Below are positions 1 through 10,400 of a stretch of 64,000 nt of DNA, in pieces. The number at the start of each line of letters is the position of its first letter. Position 1 is the stretch's first letter. The notes under the pieces were generated by a model. That model ran no database searches, was not told where the DNA came from, and saw nothing but the letters and a program-made list of their open reading frames with translations. The DNA lies in the NCBI GenBank assembly GCA_027704905.1, contig CM051015.1:11345895-11409894 (forward strand). Reading direction: 5' to 3'. This DNA comes from Muraenolepis orangiensis (taxonomy: Eukaryota > Chordata > Actinopteri > Gadiformes > Muraenolepididae). The translations under genes were made by a program, and so were the position numbers.

Positions 1-238
1 TTTTTTTTCTGAATGCCTCTTGGCTAGATACTGTTGTAGTTGTATCTGTAGTTGATAGCATGCTGATATACATGTACTTAACATACCGTTTTTGGAATGG
101 AGACATTTTATTGCAACACAACCAGGTTAAGGTGGTATAGTACAGCGTCAGTGTCTGCTTTGTGTAACACACACCACCACAATGCACACACAGAAACAGT
201 TCTTGACCACCAGGTCTCCCATCATCCGCTCCCCACAG

Positions 239-336
239 GTCTGCCATCTACGCCAGCCGGCTGTACCTCAACCGCTACCACATCACCCACCCAGAGAGAC
301 TGGCCTCCAACCAGGAAGGAGGGCCCAAAATAAGCG
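239..336 (+). CDS. gmppa: gmppa coding exon (SAIYASRLYLNRY...GGPKIS)
   Basis: The acceptor is CCCCACAG at 231-238. The exon starts with one base of a split codon, then 32 codons, then one base. It covers the end of the nucleotidyltransferase-like domain and the linker to the beta helix. The donor that keeps frame is GC (337-338, CG|GCACGT); the GT at 341-342 would shift the next exon into a stop. Confidence 0.9.
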
Positions 337-3181
337 GCACGTAGCTTGCCTGTTTTTTCCGACCTTCAAACCTTTTTGAATGACCTTGATGAACCTCATC
401 TAAATAACATAGTATTTATGCTGCCGTGTGTTGACATTCCATTTGTTTTCAGGCACCGTCTACATTCATTCGACAGCGAATATTGACCCCTCAGCTGTGG
501 TAAGAGGCCCTGATATATTTTACACTGACTGTGCCTATACTGGGATGTGTGTGTGTCATGCGTCATTGTCAACGCACAACAATTATTGTCACGTGGACGG
601 AAGTAAATTAAAACACCGTAGACTTGGCCAGTGTGACACACCAGCTTGCCCCGTTAGCAGGTAGCATTTTAATGATCAAGTGGCAATATATCGTTAAAAA
701 GGGAAAAACTGATAGTGCAGGTTTAAGGTGAACATTTTGAAATTTCAGAGCGGTTTTATATTAGTATATGTCAATTATTCTAATAATTTCCTTGAGTCAC
801 ACAACTATATTCTGAGTATTTGAAAGAAGGACCCGCTGTTTTTGTGGGTACAGATTCAGATTAATTTCCTGTACAGCCACCGCCGCTTATGACATAACCA
901 ACGTCTCTCTAGCACGTCGCTGTAGGAGAGCAGACGCGTCTCTAAGAGCTCCCGCTGTTTAAGGATAGTCTTTATCCACAGGCAGTGACCTACTGAACTG
1001 CTAGGAGTGCTGCAACCTTCATGACATGTCATTAACATTACACTTACATACTTTGCTGGACTTTCTGGACTCATCACAGTTACTGCACTGTATTCGTGAT
1101 GTTGCTGCACTACTGGCACTTTAAATGCTTTTAAAGATTTTTGTAAAAAAACATGTACATTCAACACATGTACATATCATTTAACAGTCACTCTGCTGCT
1201 GTTTTTTTGTTTATTTTTATTGTATATATTATTTTTATGGTGTTTTTTGGAGATGTATACTGCGGGAGGGAATGGGGAGTAAGCATTCCAATGTACCTGT
1301 TGCAATTGGCCAATACAAATATCTTGTATCCACAGCTGGGTCCCAACGTGTGCATCGGAACGGGGGTGACCATCGGCGCCGGCGTAAGAGTCAGAGAGTC
1401 CGTCATCCTGCATGGGGCCACGCTACAGGTACAGCTCCGGAGACATGCGTCATACACAAGCTAGGGCCTCACTGCAGCCAGGGCAACGTAGCCCCCCCGC
1501 CCGTATTTACGCGAGTGCTTTGAAAACGGTTGAGGGATTGCAATGCTAATGAACTAAACCTTCCAGAGACGACCGTTGTTATAACCATTACATTACGTCA
1601 TCAAGCAGACGCTTTTATCCAAAGCGACTTACAATAGTGTGTTTCAACAAAGGAAGGTAAGACAACTCGTCACCAGAAGGCAAAAGTGCATTTAATTTCT
1701 ACCAAGTCTAACAAGAACTGAACCAGTGCTCAGGTAGAAGTACAATAAGTTCAGCTAAAAGTACAGTAAGGTGGCAAACACTATATAACAATATCTACCT
1801 ATCTATAATATCTAGTCTACTTAGATAATCGACTTAGCGCTACGAGGAAGGATCCGGGAAGTGACCAAGTAACCACCTCCGGAGGAAGGTGGTAATTTTT
1901 TTGTAGTGTACGCCACATTGAATCTAGGTTGGCTAGAGATCAGGTCTCCACTCCAGACTGGCATGTACTGTCCAGCGGCCTTGAGAAAGCAAGGTGTGCG
2001 TCATGCAGACTTCTCTTAAACATCTACAACAATGCTGTGACTACCCTAAGGACAACCTATTATAAAACCTGCAATCTAGATTTCTAGAAATGTCAGACAT
2101 CAAGGTTCAAAATGACTAGCTGTACATAATTTTTTTTATTGGGAGTTTACCTCGGAGTTCTTTACCTTGGAGTTCATCCAAGGATTTGTTTGAGTTCAAT
2201 GTCTAACTTTGGTGTAATAATGCTTAAACCATTCATCATTATGGAGCTCATTGTTAATGGTGAATGATACTATACTTCAAATATATATAAATATGTGTAA
2301 AGGTAAACATTTGCAAAGAAATGTACGCAGATTGTAACCAAATGGCATCTTCTGCTCAGGATCACTGCTGTGTTTTGAACAGCATTGTGGGTTGGGGCAG
2401 CACCATTGGAAAGTGGGCGAGAGTTGAAGGAACTCCAAGCGACCCCAACCCCAACGACCCCTACGCAAAGATAGACAGCGAGACGCTCTTCAGGGACAGC
2501 AAACTCACGCCATCCATCACCATCCTGGGTAACGGCAACAGCTCACATAGAGAACAAGAGAACCGGTGCACCGTTTGACATCAAAATCGGATCCTAACTT
2601 CACAACTTTATGCACCAGCCAGATTTACAGTTTTTTGTCGGATCATGTTCTGCTCGTACAGCTTGTTTTGTCATGAACATCAGAGACGTAAGATATGCTC
2701 CGATTACAATCTAACCCTCAGCCAGTTTAAACATGTTGAGTGCTCTACCGGATTCTGCCACTGGATGGCACAAGTGTGCAGGAGACCACATGGCCATACA
2801 ACTAATGGTTCGCCTTATGATTTTAGAAGTGTACAACTTAAAAATCCCGGAAACGTCCGATTAAGCAATTGTTCATAAATCCTGGCACAATGTAAAGGCC
2901 TCTATGGAGTTGGACCCAGCACGCAAAAATAATACATTTTCTGTTGTGTGTTCTGTGGTCAATTTAGAACACGTTTGACTGACTTGCGTTTGACTAAAAT
3001 TGGGCCTTTAAGCTTGTTCAAGATTAGTTTTACTCCCCTCACTTTAACGCCAGTCTAACCGTGGTCTCCTGTGTTCCTAGGCTGCAACGTGACCATACCC
3101 TCAGAAGTGATCATTCTCAACTCCATCGTCCTCCCGCACAAAGACCTCAACCGCAGCTTCAAGAATCAAATCATTCTCTAG
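239..3181 (+). CDS. gmppa: GDP-mannose pyrophosphorylase A (mannose-1-phosphate guanyltransferase alpha), last five coding exons
   Basis: Coding exons are 239-336, 453-499, 1336-1428, 2360-2528 and 3081-3181 (TAG at 3179-3181). Phases agree at every junction and the product is about 168 C-terminal residues of a protein that is about 420 residues in human. Seen: SAIYASRLYLNRYHITHPER in the first exon, then hexapeptide turns of a left-handed beta helix (LGPNVCIGTGVTIGAGV), the block VEGTPSDPNPNDP, and the terminus FKNQIIL, all characteristic of GMPPA rather than the catalytic GMPPB. Known for the family: GMPPA is a cytosolic, catalytically inactive paralogue that binds GDP-mannose and allosterically restrains GMPPB; the block after VEGTPSDP belongs to its C-loop. 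The N-terminal nucleotidyltransferase-like domain lies left of the window. Oddities: the intron after 336 needs a GC donor, and the acceptor before 1336 abuts a retroelement. The gene converges on racgap1. Confidence 0.95.
453..499 (+). CDS. gmppa: gmppa coding exon (TVYIHSTANIDPSAV)
   Basis: The acceptor is TTTTCAG ending at 452 and the donor GTG|GTAAGA follows 499. The 47 bases complete one glycine codon and add 15 codons, the first coil of the beta helix. Confidence 0.93.
860..1330 (+). mobile_element. Non-LTR retrotransposon 3' end, family A
   Basis: Contains degraded reverse-transcriptase C-terminal codons (FKDSLYPQAV near 959-988), then the family's 3' UTR (TTGCTGGACTTTCTGGACTC, ACTGCGGGAGGGAATGGGGA) and the end ATATCTTGTATC. 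Related copies lie near 5.8, 28.6, 35, 48.8 and 58.1 kb. The end touches the acceptor of the gmppa exon at 1336. The clade (L2/CR1/Rex1-like) is uncertain. Confidence 0.7.
1336..1428 (+). CDS. gmppa: gmppa coding exon (LGPNVCIGTGVTIGAGVRV...)
   Basis: Exactly 31 codons with hexapeptide-repeat spacing of small hydrophobic residues and glycines. Acceptor CACAG at 1331-1335, donor CAG|GTACAG. The acceptor has almost no pyrimidine tract because a retroelement 3' end lies immediately upstream. Confidence 0.94.
1584..1760 (-). mobile_element. LINE/SINE 3' tail of L2 (UnaL2-like) type
   Basis: Read on the minus strand it ends TTGTAAGTCGCTTTGGATAA, AAGCGTCTGCT, then TAATGTAATG. That 3' tail with TGTAA repeats is shared by fish L2-clade LINEs and the SINEs that use them. 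Related copies at about 5430, 7150 and 47875 share the unit before the tail. Confidence 0.65.
2360..2528 (+). CDS. gmppa: gmppa coding exon (beta helix and C-loop)
   Basis: Reads DHCCVLNSIVGWGSTIGKWA, then the VEGTPSDPNPNDP block and an SITILG end. Acceptor CTGCTCAG, donor CTGG|GTAACG, ending in phase 1. Confidence 0.95.
3081..3181 (+). CDS. gmppa: gmppa terminal coding exon
   Basis: Acceptor GTTCCTAG ends at 3080. The exon reads CNVTIPSEVIILNSIVLPHK and finishes FKNQIIL followed by TAG at 3179-3181, the usual GMPPA C terminus. Confidence 0.95.
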
Positions 3182-3680
3182 TTAGTCCTGTGCCCGCCGC
3201 CTCCACAGGATTGTCACACTGAAGGATAAGGAAGCGTCCTGGCACTGAGTTACCGTATATAGGGTGTCAAAACATTAGAGATATGGGACATTTATTTAGT
3301 GGGCCATGATAGATTTTTATATATTTGTGCAGCCTCAGGTGTCTGCAGCGCACCGCAGTCAAATGATGCATATGGATTCACCTTGAAGTGAAGTGACGCC
3401 AGAACTTTATATTGGGATAGATTGACGTTTTATTAGCGCGTAGAGATGGAGTGGGGGGTTTGACAAGGAGGGGGTGACCGGCCAGTGTTTGGGAACTTGC
3501 CAATTTCAACAAAGCCTTTTGCAATAAAAAAAATATATTATAAAAGTGATCGTCCATAGTTGGCAACTTGCGTTCTTATTACAAGGAGGTAATTTACCAG
3601 TGACTTTGATTGAAGCCTTTAGGCATTTCAATAGTTAGTCCCACCCCCAGAAAATAAATAGGAGACGTTAGCATTTTAAA
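3182..3680 (+). terminator. gmppa: Probable gmppa 3' untranslated region with polyadenylation signals
   Basis: AATAAA occurs at 3523-3528 and again at 3653-3658, 340-480 bases after the gmppa stop. Which one is used cannot be told from sequence. No ORF of note is present. The next 0.7 kb, up to the racgap1 stop at 4347, is plain sequence and probably includes the racgap1 3' UTR on the other strand (minus-strand ATTAAA near 4030, AATAAA near 3430-3435). Confidence 0.5.
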
Positions 3681-4346
3681 GCTAATCAAGGGCGCCTGCC
3701 TTCCTTAAATGTAAACTCACTAGGGGGGCTGGGATTGGGTGCTTGAGTATCCTGCGGCGGCTTAAGTTATGGGCGTTTGATGCCATTATACCAGAGGTCG
3801 TCGCAATCAGAGGAAAGTGATCCGGTTATAGCAGCAGTTGTGCAAAATGATAATATTGGGCCTTTGTCTAACATCTAGTTAGCCTTATGTTGCAAAGGAT
3901 CCCTTTGGAGCATAATTATCTCTTGGGGGCACATAGTTTAGAGACGGTTTTCAGTTCAGTTATTTGGTGTCTGTTGCAAAAGTCAAGTTTCAATCCTTTT
4001 AAAAGAATGTGCTGATGATGCTTTGAAATATTTTTAATTATTAACAATTTTATTATATTAGAACAAATTACATGTGAACAAAAGTGCTTGTGTGCAATTT
4101 CCCACCACATTGGCGTGGAGAAATGCATTCACAGCGATCGTGCGTCGATACAAACTTGGACATCCAAAAAATGTTCATTTGAGAGGTGTGAAGAACCCCT
4201 TTCCTTGGTCTGCCTTCGTCTTGCCACTGATGTGTGAAGAAGTTTTTGGAAAAAATGATCAAAAATTTAATTGCACAGGTCATTTCGTCCCGTTTTTTAA
4301 AACGGAGACGCCACAGTGTTCACAATATAACGAGTGGTCTGTGGTC

Positions 4347-4471
4347 TCACTTGTTAAAGGCGTTGCCATAGTTCCTGATCCGGCCGCGGAGGGAGGCCCC
4401 GCTGAGGGGCTGGTAGCACTGGCTGCTTAGCTCGGGGGACGTCAGCGGCTCGAACAACATATACGGACGCT
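4347..4471 (-). CDS. racgap1: racgap1 exon 15 (stop codon)
   Basis: Acceptor TTGTTTCAG. Reads ERPYMLFEPLTSPELSSQCY and ends NYGNAFNK then TGA at 4349-4347. The tail does not resemble the human C terminus, but it is open and in phase. Confidence 0.85.
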
Positions 4472-7400
4472 CTGAAACAATCAGCGGACATTGTACACGC
4501 CACGCCACCACCACCGTGTGCTCATCAGTCACACGACATATTCAGGGCGCCGATCGACAAGACGCGCTTTTGAGTGGGATTTAGGAAGAACAAAATGCAT
4601 GCGTTATGAGACAAACTGAAACATGCGCCACAAGATTGACTTTATCCATGACGGGTGGGAAATTTGGCAATATGAAACACAAAAAAAAAACACTTTACTG
4701 TGAAGGGCAAAGCAGGACTGAATTGCATTGGTAAAGAAGGATGTCGACTATGCTTTGCTGCAAGACACGCACGCACATACACACCCTGGCCATTGGTGTT
4801 GTCCATCCTGGGAAAATCCTGGTCCTTGTGTGGTAAACGCTTCCAGTACTCTTCAGGAAGAGACAACATGTAGCCAACCACCTGGAATAACCAAATCAAG
4901 CCAGTCAGCCGATGCACACACACACACACAGTTAGAATAAGGCAGCCTTTAAAGTGCCAGTGAACCCACTTGTTTTAAACGTGTTGGTAGGTCTATGATC
5001 TTGAACATATTAGTCACACACACATGACTGAGTTACTATTGGAAGAACATGTGGAATATAATTGTTTTTTGCTAGTCTCCCTCTAACCAGTTTGTGAACG
5101 TTCTTCTGCGCTCCGAACGGAGGTCCCGTTCTTTCTGTGACAGACACACAGGGTACGCTAAAGGCACTGAGCTATACAACATTGCTCGTACGTAACGATT
5201 CATACCAGCTAAAAAATATATATACATACACTTTAGTGGTTCATTTCAGTGATTCTCCAATTAGTGAACACTTAATAACCACCATAAAAATAAAACAAAA
5301 TCACCTCATTAGAACATTATTTAAACCAAAATCAAAAATAGATTGTTCTTGTCCTTACGGCCACCAGCACACACTGCTAAGCCAGGGTACTTGAACAAAT
5401 GAGCTAAAGTGGCCGGCTTGGCCACACCTCAGTGAGAAGAGGACTTTTAAAATGCACTTTTGACTTCTGGTGACGAGTTGTTCTCTCACCTTCCTTTGTT
5501 GAAACACACTATTGTAAGTCGCTTTGGACAAAAGTGTCTGCTAAATGACTAATGTAATGTAAAGAGGCTAACCCTGGGCTGCATGGTCGTGTCCCTCAGG
5601 ATTGTCCTTGGCGGGGGCTCTGCCATCCCGTGTCCCACTATAGTGGGTCCAAACACCCGCGCCAGGTTGGTCTTGTCCATTTGACAGTGGGGGCTCCTCA
5701 TGACCCTGCACATAGAAGTGAAGACAAATGACGACCTCTGACTTGGTACAGATGCAACACAACAGGTTCAAGGATAGTTTTTATCCACAGGCAGTGCAGT
5801 GCGCCTACTGAACTGCTAGGAGTGCTGCCACTTTTATAACATTGTTATCCATATGACATTACATCTATCATACTTTGCCGGACTTTCTACTCACTACAGT
5901 TACTGCACTGTATGAAGATGATGCCGCTACACTGCTGGCACCTGAAATGCTTTATGCACAGTTCGACACATGTACATATCATCCATTTGACACTTTATTG
6001 TTATTTTTATTGTGTACAGTATTTTATAGTCGTGTTTTAGAGATTCATACTGCGGGAGGAAATGGGGAGTAAGCATTCCATTGTACATGTTGCATATGGC
6101 AAATAAAAAATATCTTGAATACTCCGACAATAAAACACATGGACTTCCCTAGATGCCCATACATTAAACATGTATGGGCATCGATTTGGTTTGGAATCAA
6201 GGTCCTTTCAGAGGGGAAATGGGGAGAGGGGGTGTGGCGGAAAATGGGCGCAAGCAGTAAATGAGGTCCAACCTCTGTAAATGGAGCATGAGGAAAGCCA
6301 AGGTGTCTCGATTAGCCTTGGGTAGCTCTCCTATGGCCTGGTACATGATGGCTGCGCCCTTGTCTTCATCAGGAGTCTCTGGTAGACACAGATGGGTTGG
6401 GGGGGGGGGGGGGGGGGTCCTACAGCATAAGTGGCTGCCGTCATGACAAATGGCACACCACACGAAGAGACACGGCCCTGCGCCGCCAGGGCCGTGCATT
6501 ATTGAAGAACACAAAACATCAAATCGTTGGACGTTGCATCATCGTCATTGTTGCATTTTGGAATACAACAAGTCGACGCCGGGTAAAGTTTCACGGCGAT
6601 ACGAGAGACAAGATTTGGCCACACACACACCACTCATCTGCCCCGTGAAACAGAGTCACGCACTCTGCTCACACATCCATCACAGACATAAACGTTACTC
6701 ACAGTACAGTGTTGGTCCCTCATGACTAGATAGGACATTGTACCCAGCAAGCCAGCAAGCAAGCAAGAAAGAAAGAGTGTGAATCCGAGTGACACTACAA
6801 CAGAACCGTACCATAAATCCACTCCCCGTGTTTTGTTTATGCAAACACTTTGCATGCTGCAGGTAAGCCCAGTGTACACGAGGTGTGGTGGCCTGGATGG
6901 ACCCAGCCCAATGTAACCCTAGCATATTGCTATAACCGTGGTGGACACGGAAGTGTGCTCTCCCAGTCATTCAGCCAAGCCAGTCAGGTGGTTTGGTAAA
7001 CTATTATTTTCACCTTGACAAAGCATGTATAGGTGGCAGTTACAAAGTCCACACAAGTGCTTATTAGCTAGCTAGTGCCTGCCTAAACAATCATTCTACC
7101 ATGACACCGGGGGGGGGGGGGGGGATAGTTGGTTAGATATTGTGTTAAATTTTGTTCTATTGTTTGCCAACTTATTGTACTTTTACCCGAGCACTGTCTC
7201 AGTTCTTGTTAGGAATAAAATGAACTTTTGATTTCTGGTGTTCCCTTTCCTACCGTTGTTGAACGCACTATTGTAAGTCGTAAAAATACAGTGGTTCGTC
7301 TAATCAGCTGCCAAGTTGTTTTTTTTTTTTGAACGTGCCAGTCTTCAACAGACGACCTCCCAGATGGTTGTGTGTAACAAACCATCTCGCATGTTGAGTT

Positions 7401-10400
7401 ACATTTTCAGCTAAGATTAAGGAAAAATTGATCATAAAAACAAAATATTGATTCCTATGCCGGAGGCACAGGCTTAATTGACGAGATATCTATCTAAAGA
7501 TAGATAGATCTATCTACATCTATAGATATATATACATACATACACATTATAAAATACAATAAAACAAACGAAAACTCTTATATTCAAGTCCTCTTCTACA
7601 TGTGCATTAACACTGGTCAACACTTTCAGTGCTTAACAGAATTTTGATCTTGAGAACTTGAAAGCTACAACACCAACGTCAATTATCACCACAGTGTCAG
7701 TATCTGTATACGCACAGGCCAGCACTTATTCTGGTGGTGACGGCTTCTCGCTGCATGGCAATCACAGGCAATACGCTGGTGATAACGATGAGCCTGCAAT
7801 CATGAGGATGACGGGTTGACGCAATCTTGACGCAGGAGTCTTGAGGCATTTACGCACCTCTTGACATTTCGCGCTTTGCGTACAAATTCAACCGAGGCCA
7901 AGGGCTACTCCATCTCTACTTGGTCACGGGTAATGATGACGTAAATACTCAAGAGTCGCATATCGATGTTGGGATGCTTTTCCCCCCCTCGCTCTACTAC
8001 TTCATGTTTTTGACTGATTAGCGACCATAGTTTCCAGCACAAGGTCCTACCTGCTGCCTGCATGAAGTTCCGGTGGAGCCTGTAGGTGACGAGCGGCTCC
8101 TTGAGCTTGCGGAGGAAGTCCTTGAGGAGGCCGCACACCACGTGGACCTCATCCACCTTGTCCAGCATCAGGGAGCCTTTCCCGCTGATGTACTTCTCCC
8201 TGAGCTCCTTGACCAGCCGCTCCCCCCCCGGAATACGATAGATCCCCCTCTGCACAGTGAGACGGGGAGAGCCGTCGATGGAGGGATGCATAGCAGCAGT
8301 AGACCCGATTGTGTTACCGCAAGTACATCCGTGTTGGATGGATGGACTGCATTTAAAAAGCACTTTTACACACAGCGCTTTACAATTATTGCCTCATTCA
8401 CTGACAGTGGTGTCAGCCAGCTTGTCAGCAATTAGGGTTAGGTGTCATGCTCAGGGGCACCACGACACTTGGCTTGGAGGACCTGGGGGATTGAACCGTC
8501 CGGATGCCAGACAACCCACTCTACCTCCTGAGCTACTGGCACTGTGTTTTTAATCCCTGCATCACAGTGGATTAGGCCATGTTATCAAATCGACATCACC
8601 GTGGATCAGCCCATGGTATTAAGCAGCTGTTCTTTCAAGCGGTACATCGATAAGGCCAGGTTATTAAACGGGTAGGTTTTTAAGCCTATAGATGGCGGCA
8701 AACTCAAATGTAGTTGCTTTATTTTTATTAATAATAATAATGATGGAGTGATGAAATTAACTTACTTCTTCAAGTCCTCTTCTCTCAATTTCATTCACAC
8801 ATTGTATGACCAAGAGAGGGACTCTTGGATGAGTCACTGGAGCAAAGCTCTCTAAAGTGTCCTTAAAAAAAATAATAAAGAGCCCATGAACCCAAAACCC
8901 CAAAAGACACACCAGCAACATCTAGTCCAAAAATGTATGCATGCATGAATGAATATGGGAACATGTCTGGGAAACAATTCCATAACATAATCTTACATTA
9001 AAATGGTCCATTATGGAAACAACTGTTCTCATGTAACATTTTGACAATTGACAGATTTATAAGAATACACCGTAGGGCTTACCAACAAAGCAGAAAAAGG
9101 ATGTGAACAAATGAGAACAAACTAGATATACTTTGCATCATCCCATAATCCTCTGGTACAGTCGGATTAGGTGATTTCATATTTGTATCGGAGGTTATCA
9201 CGTGCCGATATGTATCTTAATGAAACGCTTCCAAGTTGCCTCTGGGGGCCCAAGGGGCTTTAAGGAACAGAGCTGTAGGCCTACCGCGCGTCTGCCCGGT
9301 GTGGTGGAAGGAGTGCAGCCCTGGGTGCATTTTAGCTCGCATTCCATGTGGGCCACCAGGCGGCATTCCCGGCACTTCAGCGCCAGCTTCCCGAAGCGGG
9401 TCCGCTTGCCGCACGGCACACACACCTCCGATCGGATCACCTGGAAGAAGGGTAGTCTGCGGTTTGCCACTTCGCCCGGCAACCGTTTTCAAAACAAATC
9501 ACAGACCCGTTTCAGACACGGGGGCTGGTCTATTGTGCGCATGTTGGTTCTTAACATGGCACATTTGTAATGCCACGGAACTTTGCGATGCAAATTGGAA
9601 TGTTAAGACATTTCAACTTAAACTGCCTTATCCTCCTTCTGTCACAATGAATCCAAAATGCAATTATCACGAGATGGTTTTGAAGTACCCTGGATAAATT
9701 GGTGTCACAAAAATGAAACAACGTCTATTTAAACTCCTCAAAATGCGAGTGTAGCATGCGAGTGTGTTCATACAGTTTTGGAGAGGAAAATATGCTTCAG
9801 GGGTCTCTCCAGCGTGGGAGTGTAGATGGGCCCTTGGTTAACACTGGCCTGGGTCACTTCGGTCTCCACAAATGTTTTAGGCTCCACCAGCCTCTCACCG
9901 TTAGGCGACCACACAGAGGTGTTCTCTAGGGAGAAAAGGAGGTACATAAATAAAGTGAGAGGGCCATTCTGGTCTTCATCCAGGGCAACAGTGTCATCTA
10001 CAGTCTTACGATGGGAGTTGGTAAGGCTCACCTCCGACACTACTCAGGCATTCCTTCGACAGTGTCTTGGCAGGCGTCTCTGGGGTCTCAGGGGTCTCCT
10101 GGGTGATCACTTTTCGAATCTGACCTCTGTGATCTGGGGTCATGAGGGATGCCTTGACAATGGTCTCCGCCTCCTGGATTACAATTTGGGCGGCAGGATA
10201 GCGCAGTCTGTGTTGGGACTTGGCTTGGGAACCGGGAAGGTCGCCGGTTCAAGTCCCTGAAACACCTGGGCACTGCCCTTGAGCAAGGCACCAGACCCCT
10301 AAACAGTTCCCCGGGCGCTGTATATAAAAATAGTTGCCCACTGTTCCTAATACTAGCATGGGTTAAATGCAGAGAAACAAAATGTCACTGTGTGTTAACA

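Noticed and set aside
4074..4430. 118-residue plus-strand ORF
   Set aside because: Runs antisense through the last racgap1 exon and its 3' flank; no family resemblance.
9236..9697. 153-residue plus-strand ORF
   Set aside because: Antisense shadow of the GC-rich racgap1 C1-domain exon.
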